From assembly GCF_000407485.1 (NCBI RefSeq), contig NZ_ASWD01000001.1, positions 806,001 through 870,000 on the forward strand: a stretch of DNA of 64,000 nucleotides, read 5' to 3'. The first letter of the stretch is position 1; each line of letters opens with the position of its first letter. This document shows positions 41,710 to 50,117 of the stretch, piece after piece. Source of the DNA: Enterococcus pallens ATCC BAA-351. GTDB taxonomy: Bacteria > Bacillota > Bacilli > Lactobacillales > Enterococcaceae. The notes under the pieces were generated by a model that ran no database searches, had not been told where the DNA came from, and saw only the letters and a list, made by a program, of their open reading frames with translations. The position numbers and the translations under genes were made by a program.

Positions 41710-42093
41710 ATGACCGAACAGCCTTTTACTCAATATCAACTGTTTCATTTGAAACGTAATAAACTCGAAGAAAAAATCACCCATTACTATCAGGAAACTC
41801 GCGATAGTTCAGTGACTATCCAACTATTGTTAGCCATGAAAGTTCGCCATATGTTAGGCGAGTCTGATTTTGAATTGTTCCTGCAGGACTTGGTGAAGCA
41901 TCTATTTGCCAATAACAAAATCACTCGTGCGTTGCGCCGTTACTTCTATTTCTTTAGAGAATATTTCAATGAAAGAGAGTGGAAGATCCTGTCAGCTCGG
42001 TGTTTTCCACCTGAACATGTCACTACTGAATTAATGTCCGTCGTCCCGTCAACCGTTGTCACACCTGAAACTACTACATTAGAAAGTTCCTGA
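41710..42093 (+). CDS. Conserved 127-residue protein, module copy 2
   Basis: The protein has 127 residues and is about 94% identical by eye to the product at 6514, with FNDREWEI changed to FNEREWKI and VITDLMS to VTTELMS. ATG 41710 has AAAGGAGG upstream; an earlier frame start at 41677 lacks one. Most differences are conservative, supporting a working protein. Unknown function, as for copy 1. Confidence 0.75.
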   Translation: MTEQPFTQYQLFHLKRNKLEEKITHYYQETRDSSVTIQLLLAMKVRHMLGESDFELFLQDLVKHLFANNKITRALRRYFYFFREYFNEREWKILSARCFPPEHVTTELMSVVPSTVVTPETTTLESS

Positions 42094-42120
42094 GAGAACA
42101 AATAAAGGAGAGAAAAAATT

Positions 42121-42798
42121 ATGTTAAAACTAGCAGCCGTATTTGAAAACGCCGCAGGCAAAAACCACAGCTGGAGCTTCAATGATCCAGATCCAAACAA
42201 AAGCCCAGAGGCAATTAAAGAAGCCTTAGAAGCTATGACTACCATCCACTTATTTGAAAAAGATGGCATTCGTCAATTTTGCAAAGTCGTTTCAGCGAAA
42301 TTCGTTGAAACCATTGAAACACCGCTTTTTGATCTATCGAAACCAACACCAGAAGCCTATGTCGCTGATCCTAACAATATTTTTGCGGCACATATTATTT
42401 CTGAAGAAGCACCACAAGTCTCTGAAATGCCGGAAATACTTGTAACAGAAGGAGTAAAACAAGAGGAAGTTGTAATTGAAGAAGAAGCAACTGCATCGAA
42501 GGTTGTTGAAGCAACACAAACAGTGAGCGCTATTGAAAAGAAACCAGTGGCAGTTTCCCCTTCTTTGAAAGCTCCTGTTGCACAGACAGTTATTGCTGAA
42601 ACAGCCAAGAAAAATACAGTCGCACCAAGCTTAGCATCTCAGCAGTTAGAAGCTTTAACCGCTGAGTCTGAGTCGTCAAAATCGGATAGTCTCACGATCC
42701 AGAAGCCAATTAACCCGCGAAAGGCTCAAGTAGATCGGGTCCGAGCCTATCATGAAGCCAAGAAGAAAAAGAAAAAAGGCAAAAAGAAAAAACGCTAA
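42121..42798 (+). CDS. DUF2922 domain protein with polylysine tail, module copy 2
   Basis: The 225-residue protein has the same DUF2922 domain as the product at 6925 and the same KKKKKGKKKKR tail; the first 100 residues are nearly unchanged, even in DNA. The linker (about residues 95-195) has different sequence with similar composition (Glu, Ala, Val, Ser). This pattern says the two ends matter and the linker only needs to be long and flexible. Confidence 0.8.
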   Translation: MLKLAAVFENAAGKNHSWSFNDPDPNKSPEAIKEALEAMTTIHLFEKDGIRQFCKVVSAKFVETIETPLFDLSKPTPEAYVADPNNIFAAHIISEEAPQVSEMPEILVTEGVKQEEVVIEEEATASKVVEATQTVSAIEKKPVAVSPSLKAPVAQTVIAETAKKNTVAPSLASQQLEALTAESESSKSDSLTIQKPINPRKAQVDRVRAYHEAKKKKKKGKKKKR

Positions 42799-42900
42799 AT
42801 TGATTTCCCACCCTACCCTTGTGGTATGTAAAGGAGGTGATGATCTGACTTAGCAGTGTTTATGGCGGTGGCTGCACTTCTCAGAAAGGAGTGATGCACT

Positions 42901-42933
42901 ATGTTCATCCTAGGAAAGGGATTTCCGCCATGA
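42901..42933 (+). CDS. Ten-residue leader peptide coupled to Hol_Tox toxin, copy 2
   Basis: MFILGKGFPP has AAAGGAG at 8-base spacing and ends in TGA overlapping the toxin ATG, as in copy 1. The only residue change between the copies (Leu to Phe) leaves the overlap intact. Confidence 0.5.
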   Translation: MFILGKGFPP

Positions 42934-43010
42934 CTGTGTATCAGGCGTTGACATTGGCGATAGCCTTTGCCACCTTGATCATCACCATTGATCGACACCA
43001 TAAGAAATAA
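42930..43010 (+). CDS. Hol_Tox-type small membrane toxin, copy 2
   Basis: The 26-residue peptide MTVYQALTLAIAFATL with IITIDRHHKK tail differs from copy 1 by two residues (Val to Ile, Ile to Thr). It has one membrane helix and a basic tail. The surrounding hairpin (43051-43074) and reverse-strand promoter-like block are conserved, consistent with a type I toxin under antisense RNA control. Confidence 0.7.
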   Translation: MTVYQALTLAIAFATLIITIDRHHKK

Positions 43011-43089
43011 TCACTACTCTCACAGTCGCCGTCTTAAACGGTGCTTCATTGAGGTGTTATGCGCGCAGCACCTCTGCTTTGAGTAGAAT
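42990..43089 (-). ncRNA. Candidate antisense antitoxin RNA, copy 2
   Basis: TTATGT on the minus strand (complement of 43096-43101), within TCAATTATGTA, is shared with copy 1. A transcript from about 43089 would contain the GAGGTG/CACCTC hairpin and GTTTAAGACGG, then pair with the end of the toxin mRNA. The ends are estimates. Confidence 0.3.
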
Positions 43090-43417
43090 GGGGATACATA
43101 ATTGAGGGTGGAATTTAGCTTTTTCTGACCGGCGTTCTTTGATAATTGAATACATCAGCTGGAATTGACCTTTGAGGAACGCTTTTACAGATTGTAATTT
43201 TATTGAATTACGTCCCTTCTCTTCTGTTGTGGACATACTATTCATCTCCTAGACTTTTATCATCTAAATAAATATACCTTAGTCACTCCAATGATGTTCG
43301 TGCCGCACTTCTGATCTGTAAAAGCATTACATGCTAAAGGTAACGTTCCTTAATGAGTTTTATCTCGCAATAAAAGCAGATTGATCGCAAGTCGCAAAAA
43401 GAAAATCCACAGTAAAA
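43090..43417. other. Intergenic region between toxin copy 2 and the MazF-like gene
   Basis: No firm gene. A 59-codon minus-strand frame from ATG 43236 has GGAG upstream but overlaps the probable antisense promoter and matches no family I know. Confidence 0.4.
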
Positions 43418-43786
43418 TTACTCGCCCAATAACTCAGAAAAGTTGAAGATCATACTGACTATCTGAGCAGTTTCACCAAGCTCCTCTAAAGTAGCTTTTT
43501 CTATAAAGCTGACTTCTCGCTGCTTTTCTGTAAAATCTAATGTTTTCACCTGCAAAGCGTTGATGTAGCCATGGGTTCTGTGAGACTCATCTAGCGGGAT
43601 GAATTGACTTCTTTTGGTGCTGGTAATCGGGCAAACAGCTACTAACCCGGTCGCCTTATTATAATCGTCATCACTTATCACAATCGCTGCTCTTCTTTTT
43701 TGAATCTCACGACCAACACTAGGATTGAAATTAATGATGATGATATCCCCCTGTTCTGGCACATACCCCTTCGCTTCATGGAACAT
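43418..43786 (-). CDS. mazF: MazF/PemK-family endoribonuclease toxin
   Basis: The 122-residue protein has the MazF pattern: GYVPEQGDIIIINFNPSVGREIQKRRAAIVIS at the start, VAVCPITSTKR, and ALQVKTLDF. MazF cuts single-stranded mRNA at short sites when its antitoxin is lost. Its ATG overlaps the antitoxin gene's stop by four bases, the usual layout with antitoxin first. A second toxin-antitoxin pair follows within 1 kb. Confidence 0.85.
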   Translation of the reverse strand: MFHEAKGYVPEQGDIIIINFNPSVGREIQKRRAAIVISDDDYNKATGLVAVCPITSTKRSQFIPLDESHRTHGYINALQVKTLDFTEKQREVSFIEKATLEELGETAQIVSMIFNFSELLGE

Positions 43787-44007
43787 TAAATCATTTCCTT
43801 TCCTACTGGTTCGTCATCTGGAAATCCTGGCGCAGCGTCAATTGTTTTTCCGTTTTTCACAGCCTCCTTGAAAATATTCGGCTGCTTCTTAATAAATGTA
43901 ATGGATTCATTTCTTCCTTTTACGGCAATGTATTCCACATTTTCCTTAATTCCAAACTTCGTAGGAACGGTTAAAACAATCGCATTGCCCTGTTTTCTTG
44001 TTTTCAT
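43786..44007 (-). CDS. mazE: MazE-like antitoxin (AbrB-type)
   Basis: The 73-residue protein has an N-terminal AbrB-like DNA-binding segment (MKTRKQGNAIVLTVPTKFGI) and an acidic C-terminus (PGFPDDEPVGKEMI) expected to cover the toxin. It represses its own promoter in relatives. It is translated first, with GGGAG upstream, and overlaps mazF by four bases. Confidence 0.8.
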   Translation of the reverse strand: MKTRKQGNAIVLTVPTKFGIKENVEYIAVKGRNESITFIKKQPNIFKEAVKNGKTIDAAPGFPDDEPVGKEMI

Positions 44008-44321
44008 TACATTCTCCCCTTTGTGAATACATAGTAATTACTCACCAATTATATCACCTGCACAAAGTAATTACAAAGTTGTTACTTCGCAAATAAGCTT
44101 TCATCAGTATAGGAGAAATAGAAACCTCTATTGCTTTTTCTTCTTTTTTTGGTGATTAGATTTCTAGCAGTCTGCGGATTTCCTTTTCTGCTTCCAACAA
44201 AAGATACGCAAAAACGCAGAAAAATGTTTTAGGACATGTAGAATGATGGATGAATCAGTCTGGGCTTTGCTGCCGGGCAGAAATTTTGGAGCTTATGCAC
44301 ACCTCCACCCAAAAGTGGGTA
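44008..44321. other. Intergenic region upstream of mazE
   Basis: This region holds the mazE promoter area; the minus strand has TTACTTTGTGCAGGTGATATAATTGG-like sequence with TATAAT near 44050. A small CCACCC/GGGTGG dyad lies near 44305-44320. No gene was seen. Confidence 0.35.
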
Positions 44322-44352
44322 CAAAAAAACGCAAATGAGTAACTTCATCTGC
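44322..44352 (-). terminator. Terminator of the PIN toxin-antitoxin operon
   Basis: GCAAATG (44331-44337) pairs with CATCTGC (44346-44352), with one G-U, and the minus strand continues as GTTTTTTTG. It separates the two toxin-antitoxin pairs. Confidence 0.65.
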
Positions 44353-44428
44353 GCTAATAGGATAAGGATTATTTTTTTAGTTGTCTTTTTATCGAGCAAT
44401 TAGACTGCTTTCATCCTCTAAAAAGTTT

Positions 44429-44848
44429 CTAACGATCTTTTTTTGAGTATTTCTCGACTATTTCTTCGGGAGAGTAAACGATTAAGTCTGTGTTCGCAAA
44501 ATCCTGGGCATTTCTTGTAATGATATTTCTAACTCCGTGCTTTTGGGCAATTGCTACAATTAAATTATCCTCGAAGTCATTCCCCTCCAATTTTAGCGCA
44601 TTGATGCAATCTAAGCCGGAAACGGGCAATACTCTGCTAATGTTCAATAGCTTGTCCAACTCGATCTTTGGATTTTTCACTCCATAACGCTCAAGTATAT
44701 AATAAATATCTGTAATCATATTAGCAGTTAAATACCCTTCTATTATTCCGTAAACAGAAAGCAGGTATACTTTTTTTGATTGCTCATAGAATCCCTCGCG
44801 TTTCGTTAAGAAATCTAAAATAATAGTTACATCAATAATGTATTTCAT
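44429..44848 (-). CDS. PIN domain ribonuclease toxin (VapC-like)
   Basis: The 139-residue protein has a PIN-fold pattern: IIDVTIILDFLTKRE with the first acidic residue near position 6, and the acidic cluster EGNDFEDNLIVAIA near residue 90, then NIITRNAQDF. PIN toxins are metal-dependent ribonucleases that cut tRNA or rRNA. The gene overlaps the preceding antitoxin by 17 bases. The order (antitoxin, then toxin) and the operator upstream support a type II pair. Confidence 0.8.
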   Translation of the reverse strand: MKYIIDVTIILDFLTKREGFYEQSKKVYLLSVYGIIEGYLTANMITDIYYILERYGVKNPKIELDKLLNISRVLPVSGLDCINALKLEGNDFEDNLIVAIAQKHGVRNIITRNAQDFANTDLIVYSPEEIVEKYSKKDR

Positions 44849-45128
44849 GCTTAGATAACCTCTTTTGTTTTCTCTTTTTTCTTTCTTCCTTCAAATCAAA
44901 ATCAGCAGGAAGATCAACAATACCAACTAACTCATTCAGAATGGTTTCATAATCGGGATTTTCTTCTTCTATAATAATTCGTTTTTTTCCGTCGTCTTTC
45001 ATTTCGACAGTAATGGTAATATCTTCTTTATTTTCTAAATCAGCTGTTACCAACATTTTTTTAGGTAAGAGTACTCCTTTGGCATTTCCCCATTTTTTGA
45101 TTTTTGATTTTTCTTTTTCTAATTCCAT
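44832..45128 (-). CDS. AbrB/MazE-type antitoxin of the PIN toxin
   Basis: The 98-residue protein has an N-terminal SpoVT/AbrB-like segment (SKIKKWGNAKGVLLPKKML) and a long charged C-terminus (DLKEERKKRKQKRLSKHEI). The start at ATG 45128 follows GGGGGAG by 6 bases; an upstream in-frame extension to 45275 would pass through the operator and has no ribosome site. A palindrome overlapping its promoter probably binds this protein. Confidence 0.8.
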   Translation of the reverse strand: MELEKEKSKIKKWGNAKGVLLPKKMLVTADLENKEDITITVEMKDDGKKRIIIEEENPDYETILNELVGIVDLPADFDLKEERKKRKQKRLSKHEIHY

Positions 45129-45164
45129 CCAGTTCTCCCCCTTCAGATATATTATAGCATAAAA

Positions 45165-45183
45165 GTTATACATCATGTATAAC
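45165..45183. promoter_or_regulatory. Operator palindrome of the PIN toxin-antitoxin operon
   Basis: GTTATACAT-C-ATGTATAAC is a perfect 9-bp dyad around one base. On the minus strand it lies just upstream of the extended -10 element TGCTATAAT, so it overlaps the -35 region. It is well placed for autorepression by the antitoxin. Confidence 0.7.
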
Positions 45184-45593
45184 TGTGAGTTGTTCACGTA
45201 ATCTGCATCATTTAGGGCAAAATGTGCAAGCATTGGCAGGACCATTAGTCTCAATGAAAATCTTGTACCTCTCAATTTCCTTTTTTGTTAGTTTTTATTC
45301 CACTATCGAAAATCGCCAACAAAGAGAATTTACCGTAAATGAGCTATTCAAGATTCAAATTATCTAAAGCTTTATAAGCTACTCGATTCTTTAAGATTAA
45401 GTTAAGCTCAGTAAAATCATTCTATCATCGATTCAATCGAGCTAATCTGAAAACGTTTAGAAAAACTTAAGTCAAAACCACCAATATTTCTGAAAAAATT
45501 AGACAACCTTAATCAGATCATGGTGGAATTCTGCAAAAGATATGTTATTCTATTCCTATGGTTTATCTTCGAAAAGAAAGGGGTGGCGTTCAC
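45184..45593. other. Intergenic region upstream of the Spx/ArsC-like gene
   Basis: About 410 bp without a credible gene. The right end holds the promoter and GGGGTGG ribosome site of the gene at 45594. Confidence 0.45.
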
Positions 45594-46046
45594 GTGATTA
45601 AATTGTATATAGCTTCATATTGTGATTCTTGCAAAAAGGCTCGTTCCTGGCTGGTCGAGAATCAGATTCCCTTTGAAGAGCGAAATATTATCAATGATCC
45701 CCTCACAAGTGAAGAGCTGAAAGAAGTCCTTAGTAAGACCGAAAATGGATCAGAAGACATCATTTCTATTCGTTCAAAATCTTATAGAGAATTGAACCTT
45801 GACTTTGAAGACTTATCCTTTAACGAGCTGATTCAAGTGCTGGAGGATCACCCTGATTTATTAAAGCATCCGATCATTTTTGATGAAAACAAACTTCAGC
45901 TTGGTTACAATAAAGAAGGCATTCAACAATTCGTCCCGCGCAAAGTACGCAGGGCTACTGAAAAAGTATTTTTAACGATTCTTTTAAATGATGAAAATCT
46001 TAAAGCCGGCAGCATGGATCTGTTTAAAGAAGAAAAGAGTATCTAG
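45594..46046 (+). CDS. Spx/ArsC-family protein
   Basis: The 150-residue protein has a thioredoxin-like ArsC/Spx fold with the redox pair CDSC near residue 10 (ASYCDSCKKARSWLVENQIP) and RSKSYRELNLDFEDLS. Spx binds the RNA polymerase alpha subunit and redirects transcription under thiol stress. Its C-terminus is longer and different from the standard Spx, so it may be a paralog. I chose GTG 45594, which has GGGGTGG upstream; an ATG at 45558 has none. It ends at a strong bidirectional terminator. Confidence 0.8.
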   Translation: MIKLYIASYCDSCKKARSWLVENQIPFEERNIINDPLTSEELKEVLSKTENGSEDIISIRSKSYRELNLDFEDLSFNELIQVLEDHPDLLKHPIIFDENKLQLGYNKEGIQQFVPRKVRRATEKVFLTILLNDENLKAGSMDLFKEEKSI

Positions 46047-46089
46047 TTCGCTTTTAGAAAACTAAACTAGTTCTTGTGCTTGATCGTGT

Positions 46090-46128
46090 AAAAAAGAACT
46101 GCTCAAAAAATCCGAGCAGTTCTTTTTT
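46090..46128. terminator. Bidirectional terminator between Spx-like and ABC permease genes
   Basis: AAAAAAGAACTGCTC pairs perfectly with GAGCAGTTCTTTTTT around a nine-base loop. It serves convergent genes on both sides. Confidence 0.9.
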
Positions 46129-46158
46129 ATTGCTGCAAAATCCACGATCATTGGGGCA

Positions 46159-47250
46159 TCACACTTTTCTATACCGTCGCAGTCCAACAATGTTCAACAA
46201 GGTAAAACCAATAATGAACAAAACCAGTATCCCTAAATCAAAGGATATCGCTGACCACCCTTGCCCCTTAATCATCACATTCGTCAAGGCTTCCCCGCCA
46301 TAGCTTAAAGGGAAAATGTAGGAGATCTTCCGAACCCAATCTGCCATGCTGTCTAACGGAATCAGACCAGAAAAGAAAACCTGCGGAATAACCACTAAAG
46401 GAATAAACTGGATCATTTGGAACTCTGAGTTGGCAAAGGTCGAAACAAAAATTCCCATGGATAATGCGGTCAACGCAATCAAGCTATTGATTAGGATCAC
46501 CCACAAGAGATTCCCCACTATTTGTAAATCCAAAATATAGATGGAAAAGAAAACGATAATGAGTGTCTGCAGGATAGCAAATATACCATAGCCGGTTAAA
46601 TAGCCCAGCACAATCTCGCTTCGCTTAATTGGTGTCGCCAGCAAACGCTCCAAAGTTCCGGTAGTTCGTTCTCGCAACAAAGCAATTCCTGAAATCAGAA
46701 AAACGAAAAAGAAAACAAAGAAGCCAATGAGAATCGGAAATATTTTATCGAAAAAGGAACTATCCGCACCACCATATACATAGGCATTTTTGATTGAGAA
46801 ATTTTCAACCTGTACTTTTTGTCCTGTTTGCATTGCCAGCTTCTGCAAATCCGTACTTAACTCGTTTAGCTTACTGGTGGTGATGATATTTTGGAACAGT
46901 GCTTTCACTTTCGCTGTATTGCTAGGGTCTTCATTTTCATACAAAATATGAAAGGTTGACCCTTTTAAAGTGACAAAGGCATCCAAATTATCCGTCAGCA
47001 TTTTGTCCTCACTATCCTTTGCGTCATGGTACCTTTTTACTTTTACTTGGTCAGCTGGAAAGTGATCAGTTAGAGCAGTCGGCACTGTTTCATCCACCCC
47101 AATTTTAACGTGGGTTTCTGCATTTGTATCAAAGACGACATTCATCAGACTCAAGACGATTATCGGTGCAATAAGCATCAATGCTAAGGTGCGCTTATCT
47201 CGCGTCAGTTCCTTTACCACACGAGTCAGCATTGCTTTAAATCGAATCAT
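46159..47250 (-). CDS. ABC-2 type permease
   Basis: The 363-residue protein has a membrane helix near residues 23-40, a large extracytoplasmic domain (NAETHVKIGVDETVPTALTD onwards), and five more helices with the ABC-2 signature RERTTGTLERLLATPIKRSE. It pairs with the ATPase upstream, which it overlaps (ATGA). Such exporters remove drugs or peptides and are often controlled by a divergent TetR repressor, as here. Confidence 0.9.
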   Translation of the reverse strand: MIRFKAMLTRVVKELTRDKRTLALMLIAPIIVLSLMNVVFDTNAETHVKIGVDETVPTALTDHFPADQVKVKRYHDAKDSEDKMLTDNLDAFVTLKGSTFHILYENEDPSNTAKVKALFQNIITTSKLNELSTDLQKLAMQTGQKVQVENFSIKNAYVYGGADSSFFDKIFPILIGFFVFFFVFLISGIALLRERTTGTLERLLATPIKRSEIVLGYLTGYGIFAILQTLIIVFFSIYILDLQIVGNLLWVILINSLIALTALSMGIFVSTFANSEFQMIQFIPLVVIPQVFFSGLIPLDSMADWVRKISYIFPLSYGGEALTNVMIKGQGWSAISFDLGILVLFIIGFTLLNIVGLRRYRKV

Positions 47251-47981
47251 TTTGCCTTCACCTCAGCTTTCAAGAAGACTTCTTCAATGCTGTTAGCATC
47301 AAATTTTTCCTTTAATTCACTGGGTGTGCCTAAAGCAAAAAGCTGTCCGTCGATAATTAATCCAACGTAATCGCATTTTTCAGCCTCATCCATTACATGA
47401 GTTGTAACAATAATTGCTTTTTCCATTGTTGCTAAGGAGCGCAGCTGTTCCCAAATGGTTACGCGCAGACTTGGATCGATCCCAACAGTGGGTTCATCCA
47501 GCACAATTAAGTCCGGATTCGCTAATAACGTGATTGCTAAGGAAAGTCGGCGTTTCATTCCTCCTGAGTAGGTTTTAACGGGTTGGTTCATGAAGTCCGT
47601 TAAATTAACCAGAGCCATATTTTTATCAATTGCTTGTGTTAACTCGCTTCCTTCTAACCCCATCAGGTTACCAAAAAAGACTAAGTTTTCTTTTGCAGTG
47701 AGGTCTTCATATAACGCATCGCTTTGCCCCATGTAACCAACCTGACCTAAGACCTGACGATTTGGCATGGCTGTGCCGAAAATTTCTGCTGTTCCTTGCT
47801 CAAGCTTTTCCATCCCCATCAAGCATTTAATCGTCGTGGATTTCCCTGCTCCACTGGGTCCGATTAAGCCTAATATGGAACCAGTAGTAAGCTCTATAGT
47901 AACGTTGTCTAATATTTTACGTTGATTAAAGGATATAGATGCTTCAGTCATTTTTGCTGCGATAGGAGCATTTTTTTCCAT
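47247..47981 (-). CDS. ABC transporter ATPase
   Basis: The 244-residue ATPase has Walker A GPSGAGKSTT, Q-loop GQVGYMGQSDALY, signature YSGGMKRRLSLAI, Walker B LIVLDEPTVG, and H-loop VTTHVMDEA. GGAGG precedes ATG 47981 by 8 bases; a TTG at 47987 is less likely. Its partner permease follows by overlap. The TetR-type gene starts 144 bp away on the opposite strand and is the likely regulator. Confidence 0.9.
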   Translation of the reverse strand: MEKNAPIAAKMTEASISFNQRKILDNVTIELTTGSILGLIGPSGAGKSTTIKCLMGMEKLEQGTAEIFGTAMPNRQVLGQVGYMGQSDALYEDLTAKENLVFFGNLMGLEGSELTQAIDKNMALVNLTDFMNQPVKTYSGGMKRRLSLAITLLANPDLIVLDEPTVGIDPSLRVTIWEQLRSLATMEKAIIVTTHVMDEAEKCDYVGLIIDGQLFALGTPSELKEKFDANSIEEVFLKAEVKAK

Positions 47982-48124
47982 GTTCAATTCCTCCTCATTT
48001 TAATGGACATCGTGTGTATTATCTTGTACTCTTTGTAGTATAGAATGATTTTTAAAAACTACAAGTTATTTATTTACTTAATGGACACTTGTCGAAAATT
48101 GATTACTAGTTGAGGAGCTATTTT

Positions 48125-48688
48125 ATGAAACAAGAAAAAGATATCCGTTATTATCGAACCAAACAACGGATTACAGCAGCTATGGTTCGCTTACTGAAGG
48201 AAAAAAACTTTGATCAAATAACCGTTAAGGATATTTGTGAATATGCTGAAGTAAGCCGCAGTGGATTTTATCTGCATTATCTTGACAAATATGATCTAGC
48301 CGAAAAACATCAGCTGGAGCTGATGGCTCACGCGAATAGCATTATCCAGACAGCCTCGCAAAATCCGAATAAAAAAAATGAGTTGATGCTGCATATGCTT
48401 AATTACCTGAAAAATGATGGGGAGCTACTGGCTCTTTTAATTTCCGATCACGGCTCATCAGAAATTCGGAATCAGGTGAAACAATTATTAAAAGAGAATG
48501 CCTTGCAAAATATCATTGACCACATCAATATTCAACTAGATACCGAGACTGAAAAACACTATTTAGTGACCTTTTTAAGCAACGCTCTGTTAGGTGTTTT
48601 GCAGGAATGGATTAACCATGGTCAAAAGGAATCGCCGGAAGAGCTTGTACAAATCATGAATAAAATAGTGAGCTTTGATTTTATTTGA
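48125..48688 (+). CDS. TetR family regulator of the ABC exporter
   Basis: The 187-residue protein has a TetR HTH (ITAAMVRLLKEKNFDQITVKDICEYAEVSRSGFYLHY) at residues 10-55 and a helical effector domain. GAGGAG precedes ATG 48125; the frame also opens at TTG 48110. It is divergent from the ABC operon, a layout usual for a local repressor released by the transported drug. Confidence 0.85.
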   Translation: MKQEKDIRYYRTKQRITAAMVRLLKEKNFDQITVKDICEYAEVSRSGFYLHYLDKYDLAEKHQLELMAHANSIIQTASQNPNKKNELMLHMLNYLKNDGELLALLISDHGSSEIRNQVKQLLKENALQNIIDHINIQLDTETEKHYLVTFLSNALLGVLQEWINHGQKESPEELVQIMNKIVSFDFI

Positions 48689-48737
48689 TGGGATGGTTAG
48701 ACAGATAAAATCGGGGTTAACTTCCAATCTCATTCAT

Positions 48738-48777
48738 TTTCACCAAAATTTGAAGTTAACTTCGAATTTTGGTGAAA
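48738..48777. promoter_or_regulatory. 40-bp palindrome upstream of the AAA ATPase gene
   Basis: The two 20-base halves are reverse complements except for one base pair; the centre is GAAGTTAACTTC. Related elements, GGGTTAACTTCC at about 48715 and GAAGTTTACTTC at about 48792, flank it, giving three copies of one operator-like motif just before the gene. The ribosome site AAGGAGG follows. Confidence 0.75.
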
Positions 48778-48816
48778 TAATACTGAAAGTGAAGTTTACT
48801 TCAAGGAGGACTGCTA

Positions 48817-50010
48817 ATGTTTCAGCGACCAGAATATCTTCAACAACTCATTCAATTTGAGAATACTGATTTTATCAAAGTCATCACGGGTGTACGACGT
48901 GCTGGAAAGTCTGTTTTACTGATGCTTTTTAGGGAGCATTTATTACAAAAAGGGATTTCTGAAGATCGTATCATTTATATAAATTTCGAAAGCTTTGAGT
49001 ATCAAACCGTCACTACCGAAGAAAAATTTCGCACTATAATTAGCGAATTATTACCTAAGGATGATCAGAGAATCTATTTCTTGTTTGATGAAATTCAAGT
49101 TGTTGATGGTTGGCAACGGGTTGTCAATGGTCTTCGTGTCAGCTTTAACAGTGATATTGTGATCACAGGCTCTAATGCAAACATGCTTTCTGGTGAATTG
49201 GCTACTCTTTTAAGTGGACGTTACATTGAAATCCCACTGTATCCTTTCTCTTTTCAAGAATTTTTACGAGCAAAAAATATTGATACAGCTTCTCGTAAAG
49301 TAGATAGTGCTTATAATGAATATGAGAAATATGGTGGTTTTCCCAGCGTGATCATCGCTGAGGATTCAATCAAGGATACGATCTTAGCGGGGATTTTCGA
49401 TACGATTGTTTTGAACGACGTCGCTTTACGAACAGGTGTGAAAGACCCTGCTGTTTTAAAATCACTCATTCGTTTCTTAGCCGATAATGTTGGACAATTG
49501 GTCAATGCGTCAAAAATTGTCAATACGTTGAAAAGCGAAGGTATCGAAACCACTAGTCATACAGTTACTCGCTATTTGGATTTATTGGAGAACGGCTACC
49601 TGTTTTACCAGGCCAAGCAATATGACATCCGCGGCAGAGAGTATTTAAAAACAAATAGCAAATACTTTATTGTGGATACTGGTTTAAAAAGAAATGCGGT
49701 AGGGAGAAAAGATGGGAACTACAGTAATCAATTAGAAAATATTGTTTACATTGAATAATTACGTAGAGGGTACACCGTTGATGTCGGTAAGCTGAACAAA
49801 AAAGAAATTGAATTTGTCGCCAGAAAATTGGATGAAACGCTTTATATTCAAGTCACTTACGAATTACCCGATAACCAGCATGAAATGGATAATTTACTTC
49901 ATATAAAAGACAATTACAAAAAAATAGTCATCACTGGCCGCTACCATGCTGTGGAGCAGGTGGATGGGATTCCGATTATTTATATTGTTGATTGGCTGCT
50001 TACGGAATAA
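48817..50010 (+). pseudogene. AAA-family ATPase (AAA_14/DUF4143), interrupted by a single TAA
   Basis: The first 313 codons encode VITGVRRAGKSVLLMLF (Walker A, GVRRAGKS), FLFDEIQVVDGWQ (Walker B) and the DUF4143 C-terminal region (PLYPFSFQEFL, RYLDLLENGYLFYQAKQYD). After TAA at 49756-49758 the same frame continues as LRRGYTVDVGK to 50010, the normal end of the family. A single TTA-to-TAA change would explain it. The family is common and of unclear function, in bacteria often linked with toxins or transport. It may be a pseudogene or a sequencing error. Confidence 0.75.
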
Positions 50011-50011
50011 T

Positions 50012-50053
50012 AAAAAAGTGTCGTTAAGATGACTATCTTATTGACACTTTTTT
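50012..50053. terminator. Bidirectional terminator between AAA ATPase and GH127 genes
   Basis: AAAAAAGTGTC-GTTAAGAT pairs with ATCTTAT-TGACACTTTTTT around GACT. It separates convergent genes. Confidence 0.85.
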
Positions 50054-50117
50054 AACGTTTCAATCTAAAAACTATGACCACAATGATTGAGCTACAGTTC
50101 TCAGAGGTGTTACTTTG

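Noticed and set aside
43057-43245. Small minus-strand frame next to toxin copy 2
   Set aside because: It has a fair ribosome site, but it overlaps the predicted antisense RNA promoter, copy 1 has no equivalent, and I recognise no family.
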